A stretch of DNA of 40,306 nt from Rhodobacter sp. (GCA_020250175.1 JADCEN010000080.1:1-40306), one strand, 5' to 3'; positions 16,870-26,169 are shown, counted from the stretch's first letter. Program-made: numbers and translations. Notes: generated by a model from the sequence alone, not told the origin.

Positions 16870-19083
16870 ATGGGTAAGGTCAACCCGGCCCGCAAGTTCA
16901 GGCAATCATGCGGAAACCGGCACATGTGGTGCGCTTTGCGTCAGGTATGGGCGGTGCTGTTTCTTGCGTCGATCCTGGGCGCTGCCGGCGGCCATCCCGC
17001 TGTGGCGCAGGCCGGAAGGGACGACGTCCTTGTGCTGGCGATCGGGAATACGCGGTACAAGACAGACGGGCGCAGCGATGCGCCGGACGTACCCTATGCG
17101 GGCAAGGACGCACTGGCGTTTTCTGAACTCTGGACGGAATTCTACGGACTCGCCAGCGATCAGGTCGTGGTCCGCGAGGACGTTACGCTGTCAAACCTCA
17201 GGGCGCTGTTCGGTACGGCCGGATCGCCTGATGGACAGTTGCACAAATCCGTGCCGCGTTCGGTACGGACAGTGATCGTCTTCTTCTCGGGTCATGGGGT
17301 TCCGGGCAGGATCACTTCGCAGGGCGAGGTTCGGAGCCAGCCATTTCTGCTGCCGGTTGACGGCACCGCGGCAGAACCGGAGCAGACCGCCTATCCGCTG
17401 CAAGAGCTGGTCGCGGCGCTGGGGCGGCTGCAGGTGGACAATGTGATCCTGGTGCTTGACGCTTGCTTCACCGGGCTGACACCGGCACCGGAGGCGACGA
17501 TGGTCGAGGGGAGTTCGGCCAGCTTCGGGATGGCCTTCGCTGCAGTGGAGAAGCCGCCCAAAGTCTCGATACTGTCTGCCACAAGCCGGGAGGGCAACCA
17601 GATCGCCAACTGGCTGGACGAGCGTCAGCACGGGGCCTTCACGTGGCACCTGCTTGAGGGGTTGCGCGGAGCGGCCGACCGCGACCGCGACCGCGACCTC
17701 ACGCTCCAGGAGCTTTTCATCTATGTCGGCGACCGGCTGTCGGTTGGCAATCTTCAGCAACCGCTGGGGCGGGCGCAGAACCCCAACCTCGATCCGCCGC
17801 AGGCCGACCTGCTGCTGGCTGTGCTGCCGGAGAAGACGCCGGGCAGCGACGGCGTTCTGACCGTCAAGCCGGACGGCAGCGGCGAATTCCGCACCATCGC
17901 GGAGGCCGTCACGGCGGCCAAAGCGGGCGACCGTGTGGAAATCCATCCCGGGCGATACCTGGGCGGCGTGGTCGTGGACAAAGCGATCGAGATCGTCGGG
18001 ATCGGCAAACGCGAGGATATCCTGTGGGAGGCCAAGACCGAGGATGTGATCATGTGGACGGCAGGCTCTGGCCGTATCGCGAACCTGACCATGCGCCAGA
18101 TCGGTGTTTCTGGCGACGAGAATTTTGGTGCCGTTGATTTTCAGGGGGGATCGGCCATCGTTGAAGGAAATGATCTGACCTCTTCGGACGGGGCCATCAT
18201 CTATATCGGAATGACCGGCGCCGACCCCGTCGTGCGGGGCAACACGCTGCGGGACGGGAAGGATGCCGGCATCCACGTTTACGACAACGGCAAGGGCCGT
18301 ATTGAGGAGAACCAGATCTTCGGCAATGATAGCGCCGGGATCGGGATCGGGACCGGTGCCGACCCTGTCGTGCGGGGCAACACGCTGCGGGACGGGAAGC
18401 AGGCCGGCATCCTCGTTTACGACAACGGCAAGGGCCGCATCGAGGAGAACCAGATCTTCGGCAATGCCTTCGCCGGGATCGAGATCAAGACCGGTGCCGA
18501 CCCCATCGTCCGGGGCAACACGCTTCGGGACGGGAAGGAAGTCGGCATCTTCGTTTACGACAGCGGCAAGGGCCGCATTGAGGAGAACCAGATCTTCGGC
18601 AATGCCTTGGCCGGGATTGAAATCACGACCGGCGCCGACCCCATCGTCCGGGGCAACATTGTGCGGGACGGGAAGCAAGGCGGAATCTTCGTTAATGACA
18701 ACGGCAAAGGCCGCATTGAGGAGAACCAGATCTTCGGCAATGCCTTTGCCGGGATTGAAATCACGACCGGCGCCGACCCCATCGTCCGGGGCAACATTGT
18801 GCGGGACGGGAAGCAAGGCGGAATCTTCGTTTACGACAGCGGCAAGGGCCGCATTGAGGAGAACCAGATCTTCGGCAATGCCTTGGCCGGGATCGCGATC
18901 AAGACCGGTGCCGACCCCGTCGTGCGGGGCAACAGGGTTACCACGAACAAGCAGGCAGGTATCTGGATCTATGACGGCGGCCAAGGCGAGATCGTCGGCA
19001 ATGACCTGCGCGGCAACAGCGGCAAGGCGCTCGACATCGACAGCACCGCAGGCACGGTCACAGCGCGCGATAACCAGCAGTGA
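16870..19083 (+). CDS. Exported caspase-like protease fused to a beta-helix
   Basis: About 737 residues. A hydrophobic N-terminal segment (RQVWAVLFLASILGAAGG, ending AVAQA) predicts export. The caspase domain begins at VLVLAIGNTRY, with His142 (FFSGHG) and Cys199 (LDACFTG). After about residue 335 comes a right-handed parallel beta-helix of the pectate-lyase/NosD type, opening with a DGSGEFRTIAEAV box and containing five tandem 46-residue units plus a divergent sixth. ATG 16870 has GGGAG nine bases upstream; ATG 16813 (overlapping the previous stop) and 16924 are alternatives. A beta-helix would suit binding of polysaccharide or another extended surface; the ligand is unknown. It follows WD40-caspase 1 closely and is probably co-transcribed. 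Confidence 0.9.
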   Translation: MGKVNPARKFRQSCGNRHMWCALRQVWAVLFLASILGAAGGHPAVAQAGRDDVLVLAIGNTRYKTDGRSDAPDVPYAGKDALAFSELWTEFYGLASDQVVVREDVTLSNLRALFGTAGSPDGQLHKSVPRSVRTVIVFFSGHGVPGRITSQGEVRSQPFLLPVDGTAAEPEQTAYPLQELVAALGRLQVDNVILVLDACFTGLTPAPEATMVEGSSASFGMAFAAVEKPPKVSILSATSREGNQIANWLDERQHGAFTWHLLEGLRGAADRDRDRDLTLQELFIYVGDRLSVGNLQQPLGRAQNPNLDPPQADLLLAVLPEKTPGSDGVLTVKPDGSGEFRTIAEAVTAAKAGDRVEIHPGRYLGGVVVDKAIEIVGIGKREDILWEAKTEDVIMWTAGSGRIANLTMRQIGVSGDENFGAVDFQGGSAIVEGNDLTSSDGAIIYIGMTGADPVVRGNTLRDGKDAGIHVYDNGKGRIEENQIFGNDSAGIGIGTGADPVVRGNTLRDGKQAGILVYDNGKGRIEENQIFGNAFAGIEIKTGADPIVRGNTLRDGKEVGIFVYDSGKGRIEENQIFGNALAGIEITTGADPIVRGNIVRDGKQGGIFVNDNGKGRIEENQIFGNAFAGIEITTGADPIVRGNIVRDGKQGGIFVYDSGKGRIEENQIFGNALAGIAIKTGADPVVRGNRVTTNKQAGIWIYDGGQGEIVGNDLRGNSGKALDIDSTAGTVTARDNQQ
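18214..18930 (+). repeat. Five near-identical 138-bp tandem repeats in the beta-helix gene
   Basis: Units begin at 18214, 18352, 18490, 18628 and 18766, each exactly 138 bp (46 codons), with a partial, diverged sixth from 18904. The protein unit runs from TGADPVVRGN through VYDNGKGRIEENQIFGN to AGI. Differences are clustered at a few codons (after RDGK, before VYD, and around AGI). Units 4 and 5 are nearly the same, pointing to recent duplication or gene conversion. Confidence 0.95.
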
Positions 19084-19153
19084 TCATCGCGGTCGTTGCC
19101 GTTTCAGCAGGCATCGCCTACCGTGCCCCGGTGCAATCGGGGTAGAGGGGTGC

Positions 19154-20590
19154 ATGTCGCGACAGATCGAAGGTGCACTTGCACAAAGCGCACAGATACT
19201 GCTCGATTTTGAGGCGGTCAGCGAGGAACATGGCCTTGGCCGGGAAGAGCGCATGAAGCTCGCGCTGATCCTAGTCGGCTCAGACCGGCGGAACACATCG
19301 CTTTGGCGGCTGGCTACTCAACTGCGCAACGTGAGTATGACGGCAGGCGGATATGGCAGCTTCGATCCGCTGATCGAGGTCGTTCTGCGGCAAAAGGTCC
19401 GCATCGGCCGCATCGAAGCGGCGCTGTTCAGCTTTCTGCTCGGCATGGATTCCTACGCGCACTTTACCGCCGTCGCCGCCGCCTGTGATCCACTGCTTTC
19501 GCTTCAGGGGAAGGAAGAAGTCCTGATCAGGGACGCCACCAATGCGATGGCGCGTGCGCTGGACGCCTATCGCCGGGAGCATTTGCCGCTGGACAACATG
19601 CGCCAGAGCTTCACCGAGATCCGGCGCTACCTCGACACAAAGGACGGCGCGGCAGGCTATCCCGGACCGGGGGATGCCCTGTGCTTCTGGCAGCGGCACG
19701 GATCGAGAGAGACCGGGCGGTGGATCGAATATTCCACCTGCCTCAGCGGCATGATGAACTTCCTTCAGGACTACGAAGCGCAATCCAGCGCGGCCTCCGG
19801 CAAATCAATGTCGGAAAACCCGGATTTGTACGAAGGTGAAGGCACAACCATCGCAGCGCGCCTTGCCAGCGCACCGGAAGACGTCGAAGATGCCTTTCGG
19901 TTGCCGGATTTACTGTATCCACTGACTCCCGGCGGCGGTTTCGAAGCTGTTATCGAGGCATTGACCGAGATCGAAACCGCCGAGACGGCTGCATTTCTGA
20001 AAGTGCAGATCGAATTGCTGGCGAAGCTTGCGCGCTATGGCCGCTTCGCCCTTATCTGGCCGCAAGACGTTCTGATCGATCTGGCCTTTTCCGGCTGTCA
20101 GCAGAAGGTCATCCAGAACCTTCGCGACCTGAACCGGGCAAGACGGAACGGCGATACCAATCTGGCGGAGCGCGCCCTCATGGGCATTCGGGAGGGCCTC
20201 GCCTGCTCGACCGCGCCGACATATGAAGAGGTGGTGGATCGGCTGGACGGCGCAGTGCGCCATGCGAGCGATGTCTATCAATGGCTTCTTTGCAACAGGC
20301 ACCCGGTCGACCCTGGGAATACCCCTGAACCCTCCATAATCCATTCAGAGGTAAGCAGGAGACTCGCTCCGATGTGGAAAAGAAAAGGGTTTGCCGACAT
20401 GGATGAGGCCGACATCCGCGCAGAGCTTTCGAAGCTGGAAACGCCTCTGGACAAAGTCGTCCCGAGGCTGGGCGCAATTGCACGGGCGTTGCGAAGTCAG
20501 GTTGGCAAAGGCTGCGAAGGCCGGTTTCAGCAAAACCGGGTCAATTTCGCGTCAAAGCTTGACGTCCTTTACGGTCAGGAGAACCGCTAG
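19154..20590 (+). CDS. Conserved-looking protein of unknown function, 478 aa
   Basis: A soluble, largely helical protein starting MSRQIEGALAQSAQILLDFE, with no signal peptide or membrane segment, hence probably cytoplasmic. I recognise no catalytic motif or family. AGAGGGG lies just before the ATG, and the frame runs through to TAG at 20588-20590, directly abutting the ATG of the next gene, which implies translational coupling. The same frame is open upstream to 18263 only because it overlaps the 138-bp repeats; that part is not coding. Its position between exported proteases and a membrane protein makes it a candidate cytoplasmic partner of the system. Confidence 0.8.
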   Translation: MSRQIEGALAQSAQILLDFEAVSEEHGLGREERMKLALILVGSDRRNTSLWRLATQLRNVSMTAGGYGSFDPLIEVVLRQKVRIGRIEAALFSFLLGMDSYAHFTAVAAACDPLLSLQGKEEVLIRDATNAMARALDAYRREHLPLDNMRQSFTEIRRYLDTKDGAAGYPGPGDALCFWQRHGSRETGRWIEYSTCLSGMMNFLQDYEAQSSAASGKSMSENPDLYEGEGTTIAARLASAPEDVEDAFRLPDLLYPLTPGGGFEAVIEALTEIETAETAAFLKVQIELLAKLARYGRFALIWPQDVLIDLAFSGCQQKVIQNLRDLNRARRNGDTNLAERALMGIREGLACSTAPTYEEVVDRLDGAVRHASDVYQWLLCNRHPVDPGNTPEPSIIHSEVSRRLAPMWKRKGFADMDEADIRAELSKLETPLDKVVPRLGAIARALRSQVGKGCEGRFQQNRVNFASKLDVLYGQENR

Positions 20591-21127
20591 ATGTCCGAGG
20601 CAGACAAAGGTCCCAGCGGAACGCTCTTCGCGCGGCTTCAGATTGCGGACTTACTTTCTTCCGGATCGCCCGACGGTATCCCGAAATCGGCGGTGGGGGC
20701 ACGGAAGATCGTAGAATACGCGCATCGTCCAGCAGGGCATGCCTTCTTCGAAAGCGATGTCGAACGTCTGATCCGCAGCAGCGCCGGCGCGCGCGCGCTC
20801 TACATGCGGGCTCTGGCCGCTAAAGGTGCGGTGTCGCAGTACGCGGCTGCTGCAGCGAGTGACGACGAGATCGTCCGGAAGGTCGGGGATCACCAACTTC
20901 GCCTCGTACGTCGGGATGGCCAGAACGACTATCTGGTGATCAAACTTGGCGGTGTTTCCGTGCCGTCCGTTATCGAACTGCGACGCGAAGACGGGTCCGC
21001 CGTTCGATTGGCTTTGCCTGAGCCGATGAACGGCTTCGTGCAACTCGGCCTTGATCCTCGGTTTGAGGACCTGAAGCAGATGTCAGAATTGCTCGCGGAC
21101 CCGCACACTGCAATCTTTCTGGGTTGA
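20591..21127 (+). CDS. Small cytoplasmic protein of unknown function, 178 aa
   Basis: The start codon follows the previous stop with no gap. The first 95 residues look helical (LFARLQIADLL, HAFFESDVERLIRSS), and the second half looks like a beta-rich domain (LRLVRRDGQNDYLVIKLGG, VIELRREDGSAVRLALPEP). No signal peptide, membrane segment or known motif is seen. The two-part layout is reminiscent of small adaptor or regulatory proteins, but I cannot place it in a family. It is tightly linked to the membrane-protein gene 9 bp downstream. Confidence 0.75.
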   Translation: MSEADKGPSGTLFARLQIADLLSSGSPDGIPKSAVGARKIVEYAHRPAGHAFFESDVERLIRSSAGARALYMRALAAKGAVSQYAAAAASDDEIVRKVGDHQLRLVRRDGQNDYLVIKLGGVSVPSVIELRREDGSAVRLALPEPMNGFVQLGLDPRFEDLKQMSELLADPHTAIFLG

Positions 21128-21136
21128 GGGCCCGGG

Positions 21137-22315
21137 ATGAAAGTTGCCGTCTTCGTCCCGACCACCTTGGGTGCCTGCCTGGTCGATAGCATTCGCAAGC
21201 TGTCCGGGCCCATCCCCAACAGCATGGTGCTGCCTGTTGACGGGCACTCCCCGCTGCACATGTCGCAGGACTATAACCACATGATGCGCCCAGGCGGCGT
21301 TGTGGCCACTAAAGTGGGGGCGTCCGGCGAGGTTTTCGAGCTTCGACTTAGGGGCGAGATCGATATGGGCCGATCCTGGGAACTTCCGGTCGCGCTGGCG
21401 CACAGGTTGCACACGCTCGGGCATCAGTTCGCGGCGCCAGAGGAGGCCGAGGCCCTGATCTGGGCGACCGGCAAGCTTGGATCCGACGCGCGCGCCAGCG
21501 TGCTCGAAGATAAGGACGGGTATTGCATCGCCGCCAAACTTGTGGCGGACGACACGCGATTGAGCGCCAGCGCCGGTCTGCGGCGGCTCTTTCTTTTTCC
21601 GCTGCGCGTTCCGCCCGAAGCCATGACTGTGGTGGCCCCGGATGACGACAGTGCTGCGGTTGCCAACCTGGAAGAGGCCATCAAGCGCGTGGACGCTTTT
21701 GTCCTAGGTGGTCGAGGCGGTCCGGAAACTCAAACCAATCTCAGGCACTGGCAAATCGCGGCAGTCATTGCCTCGGTCGCGGGTGTGATCGCGGTTAGCG
21801 TCGCATGGTACAGCAAACCTTTGCGTGACGACCCAGGGGCTGTGGGCACAGGCGGCGCTGCGGTGCCAGTGTTCACGGGAACAGAGGCGGCAATTACGGA
21901 ACCCCCGATTGTGGCCGCAGCGCCGTTTCGGCTGGTCGAGATCCGGCCGCTTCCCGGAGAAAGCTGTGCAAATGCAGGCCCGGAACTCACGCGGTCAGCC
22001 AAGACAAAGCTGGTGGCAGTGGACGGTCGCTTCCCCGACAGCTCAGCGGGGGGCCTGTGCGCGATCCGGCTGGAACCGGCACAAACGACCTCGGTCGTTT
22101 TCGTTACTTTCGACGCAGCGCTTCTCGACGGCGTTGTGCCGTCGCAACGGACTGCGCCCGAACGTGTTCTGCCCGGGCTTGGTGAAACGCCGGTTAACCT
22201 GACCGACACGTTTAGGGCGTCCCAGGTGCCAATCGAACACGTCATGACTGTCCGGACATCGGACGGTTCAACTGCAACTTTTGCGCATCGTATCGTCCCG
22301 GGCACCGCGCCATGA
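21137..22315 (+). CDS. Single-pass membrane protein of unknown function
   Basis: 392 residues with one strong transmembrane helix at about 205-226 (WQIAAVIASVAGVIAVSVAW). There is no N-terminal signal, so the first 200 residues (starting MKVAVFVPTTLGACLVDSI) are probably cytoplasmic and the last 165 periplasmic. GAGGG overlaps the previous gene's stop region just before the ATG. No family was recognised. With two cytoplasmic-type proteins coded just upstream and exported proteins all around, it could connect the cytoplasm to the periplasmic components. That role is inference from topology and neighbours only. Confidence 0.78.
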   Translation: MKVAVFVPTTLGACLVDSIRKLSGPIPNSMVLPVDGHSPLHMSQDYNHMMRPGGVVATKVGASGEVFELRLRGEIDMGRSWELPVALAHRLHTLGHQFAAPEEAEALIWATGKLGSDARASVLEDKDGYCIAAKLVADDTRLSASAGLRRLFLFPLRVPPEAMTVVAPDDDSAAVANLEEAIKRVDAFVLGGRGGPETQTNLRHWQIAAVIASVAGVIAVSVAWYSKPLRDDPGAVGTGGAAVPVFTGTEAAITEPPIVAAAPFRLVEIRPLPGESCANAGPELTRSAKTKLVAVDGRFPDSSAGGLCAIRLEPAQTTSVVFVTFDAALLDGVVPSQRTAPERVLPGLGETPVNLTDTFRASQVPIEHVMTVRTSDGSTATFAHRIVPGTAP

Positions 22316-22532
22316 GGCGGCCCGTTTCAGAAATCAAGCCGCATATGCTTGACTCATGCCGAAAATCATCCACCGAACGGGCAGCAGGCATTTTTCCTCT
22401 GTGAATCCACGGCTTCATTTTCCACAGCCGGGCGATTTCGATCCTGAGCCGACCATCTTCCAGAGAGGGGGAAGCCCCCGTCGCGAACGCCCGGCCGACC
22501 GGTTAAGCGAACAAACATTAGGAGTAGATGTC

Positions 22533-23162
22533 ATGCGCTGGAGACTTACTGGCAACATAGTCGCCCTGTTGACACTTGGTGCGATACCCGCTTTCGCAGC
22601 TGCCGAAGACGTGGATGAGATCAATGCCATCATTCGCTCGCTTGCTCCGATCATTGGTCAAGCCGAAGCATCGCCCGCCCTGACGATCGAAGGGACACCC
22701 AACCGGCCTGCAGTGGAGATCCAGCCAGTGCCTCCAACCGCTCAACAGCCGGCCGTGTCGGTCAGGGTGATCGAGGTGCAGACACCGCAAATCTCGATTG
22801 TCATCGCGCCAGAGCGGTCGATCGAGCTGGAAGTCTATTTCGAGAAGAACAGTGCGCAACTGAGCGGCACATCCACGGCAACACTGGAACTGGTGGCCAA
22901 AGCCCTTGAGTCCACAGAACTGCGGAACTCCCGGTTCCTGATAGCGGGGCATACCGATGCCAGCGGCACCGCCGACTACAACCGGGCGCTTTCCCAGCGA
23001 CGGTCAGATGCCGTGCGCGACCATATCTTGCGAAACTTTCCGGTCGAGCCGGAACGTCTGATCGCTCATGGCTTCGGGGAAGACTGGCTGAAGACCCCGG
23101 AAAGCCCGTACGCGGCAGTTAATCGCCGGGTAGAGATCATCCTGATCGTCGGCGGATACTGA
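22533..23162 (+). CDS. OmpA-like peptidoglycan-binding protein
   Basis: 209 residues with a signal peptide (about 1-23, ending AFAAA). A proline-rich stretch follows, then an OmpA C-terminal domain from about 95: IELEVYFEKNSAQLS, IAGHTDASGTADYNRALSQR, and AVNRRVEI near the end. The family binds meso-diaminopimelate of peptidoglycan with Asp and Arg residues in the HTDxxG and NRRVE regions, and both are kept. ATG 22533 is preferred over 22356 because AGGAG lies at about 22519-22523 and the signal peptide starts there. It is too short to include an outer-membrane barrel, so it is probably a periplasmic anchor protein. Confidence 0.88.
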   Translation: MRWRLTGNIVALLTLGAIPAFAAAEDVDEINAIIRSLAPIIGQAEASPALTIEGTPNRPAVEIQPVPPTAQQPAVSVRVIEVQTPQISIVIAPERSIELEVYFEKNSAQLSGTSTATLELVAKALESTELRNSRFLIAGHTDASGTADYNRALSQRRSDAVRDHILRNFPVEPERLIAHGFGEDWLKTPESPYAAVNRRVEIILIVGGY

Positions 23163-23323
23163 ACCGTGGCGTCGCCTGACCGAGGAGCCATCAGGTAGGA
23201 AAGATTCAGTCCTTGCAACGCGACGCAACGGCAAGGTCGTGATAAAAGCAAGTCGCAGGTTTTGACTCGCCGGCGGGCCATGGACGAGGCCTGATTCCCG
23301 CCCCTTGAACTGAGTAGGAGAGA

Positions 23324-24235
23324 ATGATGCGCTGCCGACTTCTGAACTTGGTTCTTGCCGCGATGCTTACCCTGGTGCCGGTCGCGGTCGCGGCCGATCA
23401 GCCGACAATACTGATCATGGGCGAAGACGCCGACACGGACAGCGTTCCTCGCAATTCGCGGATATTCACGCGTGTTGTCGCGGCCCTGCAAGAGCAGATT
23501 CAGGTTCGGGGCTTCAAGGTCTATGACGAGACCGCCCTGTCCAAGGACATTACCGACCCCGGCAAGGTGCGCCGCACCGATGCCGAGCTGCTGACGCTGG
23601 CGGAACGTCTTGGCCCGCCACCGATTGATGTCGTGCTGGCGTTTCAGATCTTTGCCGCGGCCGACGCCGCCAACGCGCTGGGCATCTCTGATCTCCGGAT
23701 TCGCGTGTCGGGTCGGATGCTCAATGTGGCGACCGGCGAGGCGCTGGGGAATTACGAGGTTGCCTACAGTCCGGGCGAGCTTCCGCCGCTGCCGGCGCAA
23801 TGCGACCGCGACTGTGTGATCGAGCGGGTCGGTGGTGAGGCCCGGCGCATCGCGGCCGATCTGGGTGCGGTGCTGGCCATCCGTCTTGACCAGCTTTCGC
23901 CGGTCGCAAACAGCGCCGATCTTGAACAGGGCTATGGCAGCAAGGCGGCCTGCCCGGGGTTGACGACGGCCTATGAGGTGTCGCTGCGCGGCTTTGACAA
24001 TGCCGAGATGAACCAGATCAACGAGCATCTGATCAGCTTCTCGGGCTACAAGGCGCATCGGCCGCTGCGGTCGGACAGCGTGCAGACCGATTACTGGTAC
24101 GAAACCTGCGGCGACTTTGCCCGGCTGATGCAGAACCTGCGCCTGATGGCCGAAATCATGAGTGTCGAGGTGCGGGTCGCATCGATCGGCAACCGGCTTG
24201 AGGTGGAGCGGCTGGGGCCAGTGGAAGACCGCTGA
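23324..24235 (+). CDS. Exported protein of unknown family, paralogue A2
   Basis: 303 residues, signal peptide ending AVAADQ. It aligns along its full length with the protein at 13066-14013: EDADTDSVPRNSRIF, FKVYDETALSKDITDP, GELPPLPAQCDRDC, and the C-terminal SDSVQTDYWYETCGDFARL. Cysteine positions are the same; the linker between the two domains is shorter. AGGAG sits just before the ATG. It precedes WD40-caspase 2 by 38 bp, exactly the arrangement of A1 with WD40-caspase 1, so the two-gene module was duplicated. No known family recognised. Confidence 0.85.
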   Translation: MMRCRLLNLVLAAMLTLVPVAVAADQPTILIMGEDADTDSVPRNSRIFTRVVAALQEQIQVRGFKVYDETALSKDITDPGKVRRTDAELLTLAERLGPPPIDVVLAFQIFAAADAANALGISDLRIRVSGRMLNVATGEALGNYEVAYSPGELPPLPAQCDRDCVIERVGGEARRIAADLGAVLAIRLDQLSPVANSADLEQGYGSKAACPGLTTAYEVSLRGFDNAEMNQINEHLISFSGYKAHRPLRSDSVQTDYWYETCGDFARLMQNLRLMAEIMSVEVRVASIGNRLEVERLGPVEDR

Positions 24236-24273
24236 GCGGCGCGATCAAACCCGGCGGAAAAGGGAGACAGGCC

Positions 24274-26169
24274 ATGGCCGCACTTTCACGACATCGTTCC
24301 AATGCCGCCTTGGGAACGGGCCTTGTCGCTTTGGTGGCGATCCTGGCGCTGTGGCTCCTCTCCGTCCTTTCCGCTGGCGCGCAGGAGATCCGATCCTTCA
24401 CCGGGCATGGGGACGGGGTCAACTCCGTCGCCTTCAGCCCGGACGGGCGGCAAGTGCTGACCGGGAGCTTTGACGACACCGCCCGGCTGTGGGACACCGC
24501 GACGGGGTGGCAGATCCGGTCCTTCACCGGGCATGGGGGATGGGTCTATTCTGTCGCCTTCAGCCCGGACAGGCGGCAGGTACTGACCGGGAGCCTGGAC
24601 GCCACCGCCCGGCTGTGGGACGCAGCGACGGGGCGGGAGATCCGGTCCTTCACCGGGCATGAGTACTCGGTCAACTCCGTGGCCTTCAGCCCGGACGGGC
24701 GGCAGGTGCTGACCGGGAGCGAAGACAACACCGCCCGGCTGTGGGAAACCGCGACGGGGCGGGAGATTCGGTCCTTCACTGGGCATGAGAGAGGCGTCAA
24801 CTCCGTCGCCTTCAGCCCGAACGGGCAACAGGTCCTGACCGGGAGCGGTGATTACACCGCCCGGCTGTGGGACACCGCGACGGGGCGGGAGATCCGGTCC
24901 TTCACCGGGCATGGGGGCTCGGTCTTCTCCGTCGCCTTCAGCCCGAACGGGCAACAGGTTCTGACAGGGAGCAGTGATGACAACGCCCGGCTGTGGGACG
25001 CAGCGACAGGGGCGGAGGTACGGAGCTTCACCGGGCATGGGGACGCGTTCCTCTCTGCGGTCTCCTCCGTCGCCTTCAGCCCGGACGGGCGGCAGGTGCT
25101 GACCGGGAACTGGGACGACACCGCCCGGCTGTGGGAGACCGAGACGGGGCAGGAGATCCGGTCCTTCACCGGGCATAGGGGATGGGTGAAATCCGTCGCC
25201 TTCAGCCCCGACGGGCGGCAGGTGCTGACCGGGAGCTTGGACAAGACCGCCCGGCTGTGGGCGATCCCTGAAGATCTGTTGCCCAGCGCGGCACTCCCTG
25301 ACCCTGTGGCAACCGCGGCTCCGGTCATCCCAGTTCCACCGGCCCCGATCCTGATTCAGCCGCGGACCGACGTGCTGGCACTGATCATCGGCAACCAGCG
25401 CTATCAGGCCGGGGTGCCGGAAGTGGATTTCGCCGACCGCGATGCCGAGGCGATGCGCCGCCTGCTGGTCGAGCGACTCGGCTTTCCATCCGCCAATGTC
25501 CGCGTACTGTCCGACATGACGCTCAGCCAGATGCAGCAATGGTTCGGCACGGCCGAGGTGCCGCGCGGCATCCTGCACGATGTCATCCCCTCGAACATCC
25601 GCGAACTGCTGATCTTCTATTCCGGTCATGGCGTGCCAGGCCCCGGATCGGGGCTCGCCCCGTCACCGTTCCTGTTGCCGGTCGACGGACTGCCGGGGCG
25701 GCCCGAGTTGACCGCCTACCCGCTGAAGACGCTGCTGAGCAACCTTGCCGGTGTTCCGGTCGAGCGTGTTTTCGTCTTCCTCGACGCCTGTTTCACCGGG
25801 GCAACTCCGGCTGGAACGCTGCAGACCGCGACTTCCGGCGCCTTCGCCGTCGGCGTCGCCCTGCCCGAAATCCCGGCCAAGATTTTCGTTCTGTCAGCCA
25901 CCGGCTCGGAAGAAGCGGGGCGGGCGCAAATGGCGCATTGGCTGACCGAAGAGAAGCACGGGGCATTCACCTGGTATCTGATGGCGGCGATGGACGGCGC
26001 GGCCGACAACAACGGCGATGCGACGATAACCATGGCCGAACTGCACGCCTTTGTGCAGGACGCCCTGCGCAGCGCGGCGTTCTCGGGCCGCATCGGACCG
26101 CAGACCCCGACGCCGGAGGGCCTGCGTGACGAGGACCCGGTTGTCGTCCGGCTGGTTGGAGACCAATGA
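24274..26169 (+). CDS. Exported WD40 (7 repeats)-caspase-like protease 2
   Basis: 631 residues. An N-terminal hydrophobic segment (about 13-35, LVALVAILALWLLSVLSAGA) works as signal peptide or anchor. Seven 42-46-residue WD40 repeats make one complete propeller. The caspase domain starts at LALIIGNQRYQ, with His452 (YSGHGVPG) and Cys506 (LDACFTG). The sixth repeat has a four-residue insertion (GDAFLSAVSSVAF), similar to the sixth repeat of protease 1. The gene converges on the minus-strand protease 3 with only 13 bp between stop codons. The repeat DNA is almost the same as in the other two WD40-caspase genes, evidence of concerted evolution. Confidence 0.92.
   Translation: MAALSRHRSNAALGTGLVALVAILALWLLSVLSAGAQEIRSFTGHGDGVNSVAFSPDGRQVLTGSFDDTARLWDTATGWQIRSFTGHGGWVYSVAFSPDRRQVLTGSLDATARLWDAATGREIRSFTGHEYSVNSVAFSPDGRQVLTGSEDNTARLWETATGREIRSFTGHERGVNSVAFSPNGQQVLTGSGDYTARLWDTATGREIRSFTGHGGSVFSVAFSPNGQQVLTGSSDDNARLWDAATGAEVRSFTGHGDAFLSAVSSVAFSPDGRQVLTGNWDDTARLWETETGQEIRSFTGHRGWVKSVAFSPDGRQVLTGSLDKTARLWAIPEDLLPSAALPDPVATAAPVIPVPPAPILIQPRTDVLALIIGNQRYQAGVPEVDFADRDAEAMRRLLVERLGFPSANVRVLSDMTLSQMQQWFGTAEVPRGILHDVIPSNIRELLIFYSGHGVPGPGSGLAPSPFLLPVDGLPGRPELTAYPLKTLLSNLAGVPVERVFVFLDACFTGATPAGTLQTATSGAFAVGVALPEIPAKIFVLSATGSEEAGRAQMAHWLTEEKHGAFTWYLMAAMDGAADNNGDATITMAELHAFVQDALRSAAFSGRIGPQTPTPEGLRDEDPVVVRLVGDQ

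Noticed and set aside
17191-18984. Long minus-strand ORF (597 codons) opposite the caspase-beta-helix gene
   Set aside because: Same effect of a 138-bp in-frame repeat period; the sense strand encodes recognisable caspase and beta-helix domains.
18263-19153. N-terminal extension of the 478-residue protein (775-codon ORF)
   Set aside because: This stretch overlaps the beta-helix repeats in another frame, is composed of S/R/T-rich repeats, and ATG 19154 has a good ribosome binding site.
24286-25629. Minus-strand ORF (447 codons) opposite WD40-caspase 2, and plus-strand ORF 27192-28175 opposite WD40-caspase 3
   Set aside because: Shadow frames of periodic high-GC repeats; no start signals or recognisable products.
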